Below are positions 42,474 to 51,899 of a stretch of DNA of 64,000 nucleotides, piece by piece. This DNA is from an uncultured Christensenella sp. (lineage in GTDB: Bacteria; Bacillota; Clostridia; Christensenellales; Pumilibacteraceae), in NCBI GenBank assembly GCA_910577435.1, contig CAJTLV010000002.1, positions 306,900-370,899 on the forward strand, written 5' to 3'. The translations under genes and the position numbers were made by a program. The notes beneath the pieces were generated by a model, which was given only the letters and a program-made list of their open reading frames with translations, was not told where the DNA came from and ran no database searches. Position 1 is the first letter of the stretch; each line of letters begins with the position of its first letter.

Positions 42474-43187
42474 TTACGGTATGATTTTTACTATAACATA
42501 GGTCTTATCGATTTTGTTGAAATTATCGCCGTTATACGGGTCTATATACGACTGCCACATGACGTCATAGAATACTTTATACGTGCCTATTTCGGACACG
42601 GGCAAAGTAGTCGAACCGTTTATAGTGTAATTCATTGGGTTAATCACTTTTGCATAATGAAAAAATCCTCTTCCCAATACATCCTTTGCTACGATTTGTC
42701 CGTTATATTTAACTTGCATATACGGGTGATGCGGCTGTCCGTCATATTTATACGTGTATTCCGTTTCCCCGTCTTTGTCCGTAACGGAAATCGCGCCCAT
42801 AGGGTCAAACGACACTTCGGCGTCAACAGGCTTAGGCTTTATAACAACAATAAGGATTGACGGGTCAACAAACGCCGACATTTTCTCGCCTAATTTATGC
42901 GTTCCTATTTCATCACCTTTTATAACGTACTGTGCGCCACTGATTTGGGAACCATCGCTTAAAAGATAAGTAACTTTGAAAAAATACGTTTTATTTTCAT
43001 CACACTCAAAAACTACGCCTCTTTTTTCCCCGTATAGCACCTCGTAAACACCGGCTTCTCCGCCGTCAAATACTGCCTTGTCTTTCAGAACAGGTGCATC
43101 ATTGGGCTTTTCGTCGCACCCGACAAGGGCGACCGATACCGCTATCGCCGCCAATACGGCTATCATTAAAGCCGCGAATCGTTTCAT
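42474..43187 (-). CDS. Hypothetical lipoprotein
   Basis: 237 residues. Lipoprotein signal RFAALMIAVLAAIAVSVALV with lipobox LVGC, lipidated Cys near 24, then DEKPNDAPV. The rest is beta-rich and resembles Ig-like surface domains (TYKYDGQPHHPYMQVKYNGQ; SEIGTYKVFYDVMWQSYIDP), a pattern seen in MBG/YDG-type repeats that follow a DG-x-PH motif. Same direction as the frameshifted secreted protein, 44 bases upstream of it, so the two probably form a surface-protein pair. Function unknown. Confidence 0.8.
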   Translation of the reverse strand: MKRFAALMIAVLAAIAVSVALVGCDEKPNDAPVLKDKAVFDGGEAGVYEVLYGEKRGVVFECDENKTYFFKVTYLLSDGSQISGAQYVIKGDEIGTHKLGEKMSAFVDPSILIVVIKPKPVDAEVSFDPMGAISVTDKDGETEYTYKYDGQPHHPYMQVKYNGQIVAKDVLGRGFFHYAKVINPMNYTINGSTTLPVSEIGTYKVFYDVMWQSYIDPYNGDNFNKIDKTYVIVKIIP

Positions 43188-43620
43188 TTCCCCACCCCCA
43201 TAAATTTCGGTTCGAATTTGTACGGTTGAAACATTGTTTATATCCGTTTAAGTACTTATATCATTATATGAAAGGTTATTCTCTGTCGTGAGCATACCAC
43301 GATATTAGAGCGAGTAAATGTCAGTCAGACGCGAGTAGGTGCGAAGCTCGAACCGCCGATTTCCTTCACGTGCTCGGGCGTGCCGTTTCGAGAAATAATT
43401 TTTGGGGCTATAAGCCCCGAACGCCACGACAAATAATCACGTGATTACCGTGATTTTGCTTATTATATCACGGTAAATATCGCAAGTCAAGGGCTTTAAT
43501 AAAATTCACGTCGACACGCCGGCGGGTTTCGGCGATTTTCAACAAAGATTTCTTTTTCGATAAGGGCGCGCAAGCACGCAATTCCGTGATTTTTATCTAT
43601 TATTTTTTATCTGTTATTTA
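43188..43620. other. Gene-free interval rich in dyads
   Basis: No credible coding frame. Visible structure: GGGGCT/AGCCCC (43404-43418), the palindrome AATCACGTGATT (43435-43446), and the overlapping dyad TTACCGTGAT/ATCACGGTAA (43445-43476). The leftmost 100 bases are AT-rich and should hold the promoter of the lipoprotein gene; a TATAAT is present on the minus strand near 43267-43275. Confidence 0.6.
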
Positions 43621-43628
43621 TTATTTTA

Positions 43629-43647
43629 GGCGGCTCGCCGCCGCATT
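43629..43647 (-). terminator. Hairpin after the MacB-like gene
   Basis: GGCGG/CCGCC stem at about 43630-43645 with TAAAATAATAAATAA after it on the minus strand. It adjoins the stop codon of the ABC protein gene. Short stem, so moderate support. Confidence 0.45.
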
Positions 43648-43649
43648 TT

Positions 43650-46361
43650 CTATTCCGACCGCAATGCGTCGACGGGGTCTTTCTTTGCGGCTATCTGCGC
43701 GGGGATGAGTCCGGAGACGAGGGTCAGGATTATGCTGAGCGCTACCATAATGAGCGCCGTCGTTACGGGCAGAGCGGCGATGGTGTACACGCCGAACGCC
43801 GCGCCGAGCGCCGCGTTGAGTATGAGCTGAATTATGTATGTGACAGCCACGCCTATCACTCCCGAAATGCCGCCGATGATAAACGTTTCGGCATTGAACA
43901 GCGCCGATACGTCGCGCTTCCTGCCGCCCAAACTTCTGATAACGCCTATTTCTTTTATCCGTTCGATAACCGACACGTAAGTGATAATCGCTATCATAAC
44001 GGTGGACACCACGAGCGACAGCGCCGTGAACGCGATGAGCGCTATCGTCACTATCTCTATCATATCGTTGATAAGGCTTATGACGATCGCGAGGTTGTCG
44101 GCGTATATTATATCGGCGCGGTCGGACTTGGCTATCGTCTTGTCCCCGACGACCAGATCCTTGTCCTCGTTCCACTGCGATATGTAACTCGTCACATCGT
44201 CCTTATAATCGAAGTTGGTCGGATATATGGAAATACTGTCGGGAACGTTTACTCCGCCCACTTCGCGCAATGTCAACGTGTAATAGTTGGGCAGGTCTTG
44301 CCCCATCATCGATCCGAATATCGCGTTCAGGCTCGCCTGCGTGCCGACGAGTCCGGTCTCGACGTAGTATTCGCCTTCGAATCGGTAATCGTAGCCGTAT
44401 GTGATCCCGTAGTTTATAGGTCCGTTTTCGGTAGTGACCGTCGTGCTTGTAATATTGTCGAGCTCGTTAGCGACAATGTGATTTACGATCTCCGATTGGG
44501 CGTTGCGCCGAAGCACCTCATCGACGAGCGCGCCCGTATAATAAAAGCCGCGATTGAGACAGCCGAACGATATTTCCTTTTTGGGACGGAGTATCGCCGT
44601 TATTTTAAGGTCGATACCGCCCGTCCATTCCTCGCCCTCGTATGCGCTGTACGTGAACGGATTGATCTGCGACATCGGGCCGACCGTTTTCGTGAAAACC
44701 GTGTCATTGGGATAGTATGTAAACTTTTTGCCCAGCAACTCGTCATACGAGAATTTATCCTTCCACAGCGATTCGTCGAACCTGTCCTCGTTGAGCTTGC
44801 GGTAGCAAAGATTGAAAAATTCGTTCTGAGTGTAGTACCCGAACTGCGCGAGCATAAGATCGGTCAGCGCCGTATCCTCGTTTACCACTATCATAATTTC
44901 GTCGGCGGCGGTCGCGACCTTGCTCGTCGCGGGGTCGGAAATTATGTCGTACTGCGACAGTATGAAATCGGCGTTGTCGGGCGCTTGTTTGAAACTGCTC
45001 GAAACAAGTCCGATGTATTGGGCGAAATCCGAATATTCCGTTTTCGCGAGCATCGACAGATAGATCTGCGTCGCCGCCGACAGCGAAGTGCGCCGCGCGC
45101 CCGTCTCGTATACGAAATCGGTGTACAGATTGTTGGAAAGATTTATGCCGTAATAGGTCGCGATCGCCGCATAATACTCCTTAGGCATTTGCTTGACGAA
45201 ATCGACGTAGTCTTGCGTGATGTCGTTTGTTATGCGCATTGTGCCGAGCTGTCCCGAATTGCTTATAAGGGTCTCGATCATCTTGTCGGCGTTGACATAT
45301 CCGTCCTCTACCGAATCCTTTAACGCGCCCGCCTTGTCACCCATACTCGCACTGCCGAGCATCGCGTTGAGGTCGAACGTCTCCGCGCTTATGGTGACGG
45401 GGTTGCCCGACAGCATATCGTCCTGCATATCGTGTATGTAATCTTGCACGCCGCTCGACACGGCAAGCACCGTCGCCACGCCGATAATACCGATCGAGCC
45501 TGCGAAACACACGAGTACCGTGCGCTTTATCTTGGATAGCAGATTTTTTGCTGACAGCTTGAACGCGCTCCAAACGGACAGCTTCGCCTTTTTTGTCGGC
45601 TGTTTCTTTTTGGACGAGTCGACATTCTGCTCTGTCTCGTCGGCGTCCGTCGCTTTGGCACGCACGGTATCGGGATCGCCCGCGATATACGGATCGGAAT
45701 CGGAAATTACGTCGCCGTCGAGCAGTTTGATTATCCTCGTGGAATATTTCTCGGCGAGTTCGGGATTGTGAGTGACCATTATGACGAGGCACTCTTTGGA
45801 GATCTCGGAAATAAGCTCCATTATCTGCACCGACGTTTCGCTGTCGAGTGCGCCCGTCGGCTCGTCCGCAAGCAGTATTTCGGGATTGTTGACGAGCGCG
45901 CGCGCTATCGCGACTCGTTGCATCTGCCCGCCCGAAAGCTGATTCGGCTTTTTATTGTACTGACCGGCAAGCCCCACCTTGTCGAGCGCTTCGTGCGCGC
46001 GGCGGATCCGCTCGGCGCGGTCGATGCCCGAAATATTGAGCGCCAGCTCTACGTTCTCGGACACGCTCTGGTGCGGAATGAGGTTGTACGACTGAAAAAC
46101 AAAGCCGATGCGGTGGTTGCGGTACGTATCCCAATCGCGGTCGGTATAGTTCTTCGTGCTGACACCGTCGATAAACAGCTCGCCGCCCGTATAGTGGTCG
46201 AGTCCGCCGATAATATTGAGCAACGTCGTTTTACCGCAACCCGACGGACCGAGTACCGAAACAAACTCGCTCTCGCGGAAAGCGAGCGATACGCCTTTGA
46301 GCGCGTGCACGGGTTCTCCGCCGACTATGTAGTCCTTTACGATATTTTTAAGTTCGAGCAT
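43650..46361 (-). CDS. MacB-like ABC transporter: ATPase fused to FtsX-type permease
   Basis: 903 residues. The ATPase at 1-230 is of the LolD/MacB type: Walker A GPSGCGKTTLLNIIGGL, Q-loop FQSYNLIPHQSV, signature LSGGQMQRVAIARAL, Walker B ILLADEPTGALD, switch His in VMVTHNPELAEK. A charged linker with a Lys-rich patch (SSKKKQPTKKAKLSVW) leads to a membrane helix (VLVCFAGSIGIIGVATVLAV), a periplasmic-type extracellular domain of about 400 residues, and three C-terminal helices with the FtsX signature (VSVIERIKEIGVIRSLGGRK). Mechanotransmission-type exporter; in Gram-positives these act in peptide resistance or lipoprotein handling. No sensor kinase pair adjacent. Ribosome site AAGGAG. Confidence 0.93.
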   Translation of the reverse strand: MLELKNIVKDYIVGGEPVHALKGVSLAFRESEFVSVLGPSGCGKTTLLNIIGGLDHYTGGELFIDGVSTKNYTDRDWDTYRNHRIGFVFQSYNLIPHQSVSENVELALNISGIDRAERIRRAHEALDKVGLAGQYNKKPNQLSGGQMQRVAIARALVNNPEILLADEPTGALDSETSVQIMELISEISKECLVIMVTHNPELAEKYSTRIIKLLDGDVISDSDPYIAGDPDTVRAKATDADETEQNVDSSKKKQPTKKAKLSVWSAFKLSAKNLLSKIKRTVLVCFAGSIGIIGVATVLAVSSGVQDYIHDMQDDMLSGNPVTISAETFDLNAMLGSASMGDKAGALKDSVEDGYVNADKMIETLISNSGQLGTMRITNDITQDYVDFVKQMPKEYYAAIATYYGINLSNNLYTDFVYETGARRTSLSAATQIYLSMLAKTEYSDFAQYIGLVSSSFKQAPDNADFILSQYDIISDPATSKVATAADEIMIVVNEDTALTDLMLAQFGYYTQNEFFNLCYRKLNEDRFDESLWKDKFSYDELLGKKFTYYPNDTVFTKTVGPMSQINPFTYSAYEGEEWTGGIDLKITAILRPKKEISFGCLNRGFYYTGALVDEVLRRNAQSEIVNHIVANELDNITSTTVTTENGPINYGITYGYDYRFEGEYYVETGLVGTQASLNAIFGSMMGQDLPNYYTLTLREVGGVNVPDSISIYPTNFDYKDDVTSYISQWNEDKDLVVGDKTIAKSDRADIIYADNLAIVISLINDMIEIVTIALIAFTALSLVVSTVMIAIITYVSVIERIKEIGVIRSLGGRKRDVSALFNAETFIIGGISGVIGVAVTYIIQLILNAALGAAFGVYTIAALPVTTALIMVALSIILTLVSGLIPAQIAAKKDPVDALRSE

Positions 46362-46551
46362 TGTTGCTTTCTCCTTGCGACTTTTCCCTAATATGCCGTA
46401 TTACTGTATTTTACAATTTTTTCGCCGATTTGTAAACAATTTCGACGCACGCACCGACATTCCTAATCTGCATTTAATGTTGCGGACGGATATTAAACCG
46501 CGCGATAACGCATAATACATTCGATACATCATATTCGAAAAGGAGTAAACT

Positions 46552-46944
46552 ATGAGCATAAAACAAAGTATGCGCTCGCTGTTGGATAAGGTCTGCGGCT
46601 GTAAGCGCGATAAAAAACCCGACTGCGGTTGCGGCGACGGCAATTGCGACTGCGGCAAGACCAAATGCCGCTCGACAGACGCGGAGATCTCTGCCGAAGA
46701 GGTCGTGACCGAAGAGATCTTCCCCGAAGGCAAACACGCTCGTATCGATAAACAGGCGAATGCGGACAAAACCCGCCGCGCCGCGTCAAAATCGAACGCC
46801 GCCGCTCACGCCGCGAACAGAAAGATCATTCACGGCGAATCGCCCGTCAAACCGACCGCGTCCCGTCGCAAGACACGCCCGACCAACAACGACTATAAAA
46901 TGATAGATCCGACGAACGACTCGGCGGATACGAGCAAAAGCTGA
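46552..46944 (+). CDS. Small cysteine-rich protein, metallothionein-like N-terminus
   Basis: 130 residues. ATG preceded by AAAAGGAGTAAACT, a strong ribosome site. Seven Cys lie within residues 15-39 in a CxC pattern (VCGCKRDKKPDCGCGDGNCD, then CGKTKC), as in metal-binding peptides. The rest is hydrophilic, lysine- and alanine-rich and likely disordered (SKSNAAAHAANRKIIHGE). No membrane segment. It stands alone, closed by a strong terminator. No metal-responsive operator is evident. Metal storage or an Fe-S/Zn site is plausible; no family is recognised. Confidence 0.75.
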   Translation: MSIKQSMRSLLDKVCGCKRDKKPDCGCGDGNCDCGKTKCRSTDAEISAEEVVTEEIFPEGKHARIDKQANADKTRRAASKSNAAAHAANRKIIHGESPVKPTASRRKTRPTNNDYKMIDPTNDSADTSKS

Positions 46945-46954
46945 TCGATATAAC

Positions 46955-46982
46955 AAGCGCCGCTGTCAAGCGGCGCTTTGTT
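46955..46982. terminator. Bidirectional terminator between convergent genes
   Basis: AAGCGCCGCT (46955-46964), loop GTCA, AGCGGCGCTT (46969-46978), then TGTTTTG on the plus strand. Serves the Cys-rich gene and, from the other side, the ribokinase gene. Confidence 0.8.
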
Positions 46983-47026
46983 TTGATAGGAATTGTCTTG
47001 CTTTTATGCCTCTTTCGACGCTTTGA

Positions 47027-47968
47027 CTACTTCTTAATGGGGTATACGTATAGACGGTTTACTTCCTCCGCCGTCGGAATGCTCTCCGCTGCTCCGCGCT
47101 TCATCACACACAGCGCCGCCGCCCGCGCCGCAAACGCGCACGCTTCGCGGAACGAATACATACCTATATGAGGATATGTCAGTGCGAGCGCGCCGACGAA
47201 AGTATCGCCCGCGCCCGTCGTGTCGGCGGCAGCCACTTTGTATGCGGGGATATGTCCCCTTATATACCCGTTGTCGGACAGCACCGCGCCCTTGTCGCCG
47301 AGAGTTATCACGACATACGGCACTCCCAGACCGTGCAATTTTTGCACGGCCTCCCACCGCGAGCTTTCATCGTTCGGTCTTATCCCCGTAAGCTCCTGTG
47401 CTTCTATCTCGTTAGGCACGATCACGTCGACGTTGTAAAACATATCGTCGGGCAGTGACTTGGCGGGCGCGGGATTGAGTATGGTCGTCATTCCCAACAT
47501 CCGCGCTTTTCTGAGCGCATACGCCACTACATACAGCGGAACTTCGAGCTGGCAGAGCAGAGTATCTTCGCCTGTCGCGCCTTCGAGCGCTTCGTCGACA
47601 TCCGTTTTGGACAAGCCGGAATTGGCGCCGCTATACGTCATTATGCGGTTGTCCTTATCGGTCACGGTGACTATCGCCGTACCCGTCGCGCGATTGACCT
47701 GACGCACGAACTCGGTGTCGACGCCGAACGCGTTAAGCCGCGCTATAAGTTCCGCGCCGATCGCGTCGTTGCCCACGCGCCCTATCATTTTGACCGATTT
47801 CTTCCCCTCGCCCGCGCCGCTAAGTCTTGCGATGGCTACCGCTTGGTTGGCGCCTTTGCCGCCGAGACCTGTCTGGCACCCGTCCGCAGATACGGTCTCG
47901 CCTTTTTTGGGCAAGCGTTCGAGTTCGAGCGAAATATCGTGATTGATACTGCCGAGAACGTATATCAT
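47027..47968 (-). CDS. rbsK: Ribokinase (PfkB family)
   Basis: 313 residues. N-terminal PfkB signature GGKGANQAVAIARLSG at about 38-53 and C-terminal signature DTTGAGDTFVGALALTYPH, with catalytic Asp in GAGD. Starts MIYVLGSINHDISLELERLP as in ribokinases. Phosphorylates D-ribose at O5 using ATP; other pentoses or nucleosides are possible within the family. No ribose transporter is adjacent; the gene overlaps the phosphate cotransporter stop by ATGA, so it is translated from that mRNA. Confidence 0.88.
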   Translation of the reverse strand: MIYVLGSINHDISLELERLPKKGETVSADGCQTGLGGKGANQAVAIARLSGAGEGKKSVKMIGRVGNDAIGAELIARLNAFGVDTEFVRQVNRATGTAIVTVTDKDNRIMTYSGANSGLSKTDVDEALEGATGEDTLLCQLEVPLYVVAYALRKARMLGMTTILNPAPAKSLPDDMFYNVDVIVPNEIEAQELTGIRPNDESSRWEAVQKLHGLGVPYVVITLGDKGAVLSDNGYIRGHIPAYKVAAADTTGAGDTFVGALALTYPHIGMYSFREACAFAARAAALCVMKRGAAESIPTAEEVNRLYVYPIKK

Positions 47969-49797
47969 AGCGTTTTCTCCGCGACCTCGCTTGCGTTTTC
48001 ACGCTCCGCGTCCGTACCGCCCGCCGCAACGGCGTCGGTCTTATCTTCGACTGCGGCGACTTCTTCCATTGCCGTTCCGTCCGCGTCCGCAATCGCCGCT
48101 TTCGCGTTATTGACCTTTTTGCGCTGTTCCGCCGCTATTTTTTCCATAGCTTCGCGCTGTGAGCCCGTCGGTGACTTGATCGAGAACGCGATATTCGTCA
48201 AGTGGTCGGCTATACGTTCGAGCGACGTGATTATCGAATAGAAATGCGTCCCCGTCTCCACCGAACAACCGCCGCTGTTGAGACGCTTGATATGGTTTAT
48301 TCCGAGTACGCGCTTGGTCATATCCACTTCGTCTTCGCGCGCCGCAAAATCGGACAGCTTACCGACCGCGTTGTTCTCGAAAATGTACATCGCCTCGTCG
48401 AACATCGCCATCACTTTGTCGTACATATCTTCGAGCTCGATGAGCGCGTCGTCGGTGAATTTGCATTCGCCGTCAATCATTTCCCGCGCGTCGTCTATAA
48501 AGTTCTTCGCATAGTCGGCAATACGCTCGATGTCGGAGACGACGTGGAACATCGAGCCGACAAACTTTTCGTCCTTGCGGCTGAGCGATTGCGACGACAG
48601 CTTTATCAGGTAGTTCGTCATACCTTTATTTATATAGTTTATACGCTGTTCGTCTTTTTCCACCGCGTTCAACTCGGACACGTCGAGCCTCAACACTGCG
48701 TTCATAGAACGGCGCAGATTTTCCTTAGCCATTTCGCCCATATGGTCGACTTCGCGCTTGACCTGCGCGACGGCTATCTGCGGAGTTTGCAAGAACCGCT
48801 CGTCGATAAAGTACATATGCGGCTCGTCGTCCTTTTCGCTCGGCTTTTCGCGAACTACCGCCGTCGCAAATTTGGTGAGCGGTTTTATGAACGGCAACAA
48901 CACCGCCGTTGTAAGCACGTTGAATATTACGTGGAACATCGCAACTTGGAACTGCGGTTGCGGGAACGCGGTCTGCAATGCATACACAATCTTATCGGAG
49001 AGCGGCCATATTATAGCCGTGAATATTATCGTTCCTATAACGTTGAACGCAAGGTGGATAACCGCCGTGCGCTTGGCGTTGGCGTTGGCGCCCACCGAAG
49101 CGAAAGCGGCGGTGACGCACGTGCCTATATTGGTGCCGAGTACGATGAACAGCGCGCATTCGAGCGGAAGCGCGCCCGCACCGACCATAGTGACGATTAT
49201 TCCGGTGACCGCCGTCGAACTCTGCACGACCGCAGTGAAAATCATTCCCACAAGAATGAGAAGCAACGGGAAATTGATTCTCGTAAACACGTCGGCGAGC
49301 GCGGCGGTTATCTTCTCGTTGGCGAACGCGCCGCCCATCACGTCCAGACCGACGAATATCATTCCCAAGCCGCCCAATATATAACCGAGCCGCTTGTATT
49401 TTTCTTTTTTGAGGAACATCACCATCATCGCGCCGAAAAACGCCAGAACGCCGAATATCGAGTTGATCGAGAACGCCGACAGCGACACCATTATACCCGT
49501 TATCGTCGTGCCTATGTTCGCGCCCATTATAATCGCCGTAGCCTGCGCAAGCGTCATCAGTCCCGCGTTGACAAAACCTATGACCATTACCGTCGTTGCC
49601 GCCGAACTGTGAACGACCGCCGACACGACCGCGCCCACGCCCACGCCCGCAAATCTGTTGCTCGATATCTTTCCGAGCAGTTTGCGCATTCCGCCGCCGG
49701 CACTGCGTTCCAAGCCTTCCGACATAAACTTCATACCGAACATAAACACGCCGATGCCGGCTATAAGTATCAATACACTTTCAGCAACTTCGTTCAA
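47965..49797 (-). CDS. Na/phosphate cotransporter of the NptA/PNaS family with PhoU-like domain
   Basis: About 610 residues from a TTG at 49797, which has AAAGGA at good spacing. The ATG at 49860 cannot be used, because a consensus promoter (49861-49889) places the mRNA start downstream of it; the ATG at 49818 is the alternative. Two inverted PNaS repeats with the QSSxxT-like motifs (VVHSSAATTVMVIGFVNAGL; VVQSSTAVTGIIVTMVGAGA), eight or so membrane segments, then a PhoU-like helical domain (SMFHVVSDIERIADYAKNFI). Takes up phosphate with sodium. Ends with an Ala/Glu-rich tail of about 60 residues. Cotranscribed with ribokinase. Confidence 0.9.
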   Translation of the reverse strand: MNEVAESVLILIAGIGVFMFGMKFMSEGLERSAGGGMRKLLGKISSNRFAGVGVGAVVSAVVHSSAATTVMVIGFVNAGLMTLAQATAIIMGANIGTTITGIMVSLSAFSINSIFGVLAFFGAMMVMFLKKEKYKRLGYILGGLGMIFVGLDVMGGAFANEKITAALADVFTRINFPLLLILVGMIFTAVVQSSTAVTGIIVTMVGAGALPLECALFIVLGTNIGTCVTAAFASVGANANAKRTAVIHLAFNVIGTIIFTAIIWPLSDKIVYALQTAFPQPQFQVAMFHVIFNVLTTAVLLPFIKPLTKFATAVVREKPSEKDDEPHMYFIDERFLQTPQIAVAQVKREVDHMGEMAKENLRRSMNAVLRLDVSELNAVEKDEQRINYINKGMTNYLIKLSSQSLSRKDEKFVGSMFHVVSDIERIADYAKNFIDDAREMIDGECKFTDDALIELEDMYDKVMAMFDEAMYIFENNAVGKLSDFAAREDEVDMTKRVLGINHIKRLNSGGCSVETGTHFYSIITSLERIADHLTNIAFSIKSPTGSQREAMEKIAAEQRKKVNNAKAAIADADGTAMEEVAAVEDKTDAVAAGGTDAERENASEVAEKTL

Positions 49798-49860
49798 AGC
49801 GTTGTTTCCTTTGCGCATTCGCTCACGCGGTGTCAGAGGCGATATACCCCTGTTTACCAT

Positions 49861-49889
49861 ATTATACGATAGATTTCGGCGATTGTCAA
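49861..49889 (-). promoter_or_regulatory. Consensus promoter of the phosphate cotransporter-ribokinase operon
   Basis: Minus strand TTGACA (49884-49889), 17-base spacer, TATAAT (49861-49866). Predicted start near 49854, just inside the first ATG (49858-49860) of the open frame, which decides the start codon downstream. The gap 49890-50113 holds one hairpin, GGCTATC/GATAGCC (49984-50007), and no gene. Confidence 0.85.
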
Positions 49890-50113
49890 ATCAATGCGTA
49901 ATATATAATCGGCGAACGAATGCGAAACGGGAACATAAATATAATTCCGAATGTAAATGCGAGCCGATACGGCACTAACATCCGGCTATCGCTCCGAATG
50001 GATAGCCGCCAATCATATAGAATATCCGATTACGGCGAAGATAAACGTGCAGTAGCAGACTCGGTGCGATGAAGTTTCGCATTCGCAACAGCCGCGTTTT
50101 ACACACTTTCGGT

Positions 50114-50142
50114 TTGACATCGTGCAACATAAACTATATAAT
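50114..50142 (+). promoter_or_regulatory. Promoter of the ABC exporter pair, leaderless spacing
   Basis: TTGACA (50114-50119), 17-base spacer, TATAAT (50137-50142). The ATG is at 50149, 7 bases after the -10, so the predicted first base of the mRNA is the A of the start codon. No Shine-Dalgarno sequence lies before it. Confidence 0.8.
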
Positions 50143-50148
50143 AGAGAT

Positions 50149-51867
50149 ATGTTCAGACTTATCCGATTTTTGAAAGGTCAAATCCCCTCTGCGATAGCCG
50201 CCCCGCTGTGCAAGCTCATAGAGGCGATCGCCGAGCTTGCCGTACCTATGATAATAGCGAACGTCATAGACGTGGGCGTCGCGGCAGGCGACGAGACGTA
50301 TATAATAAAATACTGCTCGGTTATCGCGGCGCTCGCCGTCGGCGGATTTCTGATTTCGGCGACGGGGCAATATCTCGCGTCGAAAGTCGCATTGGGTTTC
50401 GGCACGCGACTGCGCGCGGCGACTTTCGCGCACATAACGAGGCTGCCGCTGTCAGTCACCGACCGCTTGGGCGGTTCGTCGCTCGTGACTCGACTGACGG
50501 GCGACGTTATGAACTGCCAGAACGCGCTTAATATGTTTCTTCGGCTCGTCCTGCGCATTCCGTTCGTGTTGATAGGCGCGTTCGTGATGAGCGTTATCAT
50601 AAGTCCCGTGCTGTCGCTGATGTTCCTCGCGATGGTCGTCATTCTCGCGTCCGTTATTTCGTGCGTGCTTAAACTCACCCTGCCCCGCGTAAAAAAGGCG
50701 CAGAAAAATCTCGACGAGCTCTCCCGACTTTCTGCACAATCACTGTCCGGCGCGCGCGTTATCCGAGCGTTTTCCAAACAGAAAGACACCGCAGACGAGT
50801 TCGACCGCGCCGCAGACGTTACGGCAAAGACGAACATCGGCGCGGCGCGAATATCGGCGTTACTCAATCCGCTCACGTTTGCGGTCATCAATCTTGCGAT
50901 CATCGCCGTGCTTTGGTTCGGCGGGGTAAAAGTAGACGGCGGCGGCTTGACTCAGGGCAAGGTCGTAGCTCTCACAAACTACCTGATGCAGGCGTTTTTC
51001 GTGATAGTCGTCATCGGCAACGTGTTTTCGGTATTCACCCGCTCTTCGGCTTGCTCCGCGCGCGTCAACGAAGTTCTCGACTGCCCCGTTCCGCCCGAAG
51101 GCAGTATCGGCAAAGCGGAGCTGACCGATAAAACAAACGATTTGAAAATAGGCGACGAAGTGCTGCGTTTCGACGGCGTATCGTTCGCCTACGACGGGGA
51201 CTACGATGTCCGCGATATTTCGTTCACGCTCGGCTACGGCAAAACGCTCGGCATAATAGGCGGCACGGGCAGCGGCAAATCGACGCTCGTTTCGCTCACC
51301 GAGCGGTACTACGACCCGGACAAAGGAACCGTTTATTTTTGCGGCGCGCCGCTCTCCGACTATACTGCTTCCGCTCTTCGCGGCGCTATCGGGTTCGTTC
51401 CCCAACGCGCCGCAGTGTTTCGCGGCACTCTGGACAGCAATCTCCGCATTGCGGACGAGTCCGTCACGAAAGAACGCGAGGAACAGGCGTTGCGGCTCGC
51501 TCAAGCCGAAGAATTGATAATTTCCGTCGGACTTGACGGGTTTATCGCGGAGGGCGGAAAAAACCTGTCGGGCGGACAGCGCCAGCGCGTTTCCATTGCG
51601 AGATCGCTTTGCAGAGACAACGTTCTGTATCTGTTCGACGACGTGACGTCGGCGCTCGACTACAAGACCGAGCGCGAATTTATTTCGGCTATGAAAGAAG
51701 TGGCGGGCGCAAAGATCTTCGTATCCCAGCGCATAAGCGCGGTGTCCGGTTGCGACGCGATACTCGTCCTCGACGGCGGCGGGATCGTCGGCTACGGCAC
51801 GCACGCCCAACTGAAAAAAACGTGTCCGCTGTACGCCGAGTTCTGTGCGTCGCAGTCAAATGCGTGA
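50149..51867 (+). CDS. ABC exporter half-transporter, subunit A (degenerate ATP site)
   Basis: 572 residues: six-helix exporter domain (about 1-300; DVGVAAGDETYIIKYCSVIA) and ATPase (about 330-572). Walker A GGTGSGKSTLVS, signature NLSGGQRQRVSIARS, but Walker B is LYLFDDVTSALD, so the catalytic Glu is Asp near 497, and the switch His is Gln (IFVSQRISAV, near 527). This is the inactive half of a heterodimeric exporter; the partner follows at 51900, where ISQGQ in the signature makes the complementary defect. Related to MdlA/YheI-type drug or lipid exporters. The apparent GTG at 50122 is inside the promoter and is not used. Substrate unknown. Confidence 0.92.
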   Translation: MFRLIRFLKGQIPSAIAAPLCKLIEAIAELAVPMIIANVIDVGVAAGDETYIIKYCSVIAALAVGGFLISATGQYLASKVALGFGTRLRAATFAHITRLPLSVTDRLGGSSLVTRLTGDVMNCQNALNMFLRLVLRIPFVLIGAFVMSVIISPVLSLMFLAMVVILASVISCVLKLTLPRVKKAQKNLDELSRLSAQSLSGARVIRAFSKQKDTADEFDRAADVTAKTNIGAARISALLNPLTFAVINLAIIAVLWFGGVKVDGGGLTQGKVVALTNYLMQAFFVIVVIGNVFSVFTRSSACSARVNEVLDCPVPPEGSIGKAELTDKTNDLKIGDEVLRFDGVSFAYDGDYDVRDISFTLGYGKTLGIIGGTGSGKSTLVSLTERYYDPDKGTVYFCGAPLSDYTASALRGAIGFVPQRAAVFRGTLDSNLRIADESVTKEREEQALRLAQAEELIISVGLDGFIAEGGKNLSGGQRQRVSIARSLCRDNVLYLFDDVTSALDYKTEREFISAMKEVAGAKIFVSQRISAVSGCDAILVLDGGGIVGYGTHAQLKKTCPLYAEFCASQSNA

Positions 51868-51899
51868 TCGATTATGCACAATGCGTATTTAGGTGTAAT

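Noticed and set aside
49798..49860. ATG at 49860 as the start of the phosphate cotransporter
   Set aside because: The consensus promoter just upstream starts transcription inside or after that codon; better sites at 49797 (TTG with AAAGGA) or 49818.
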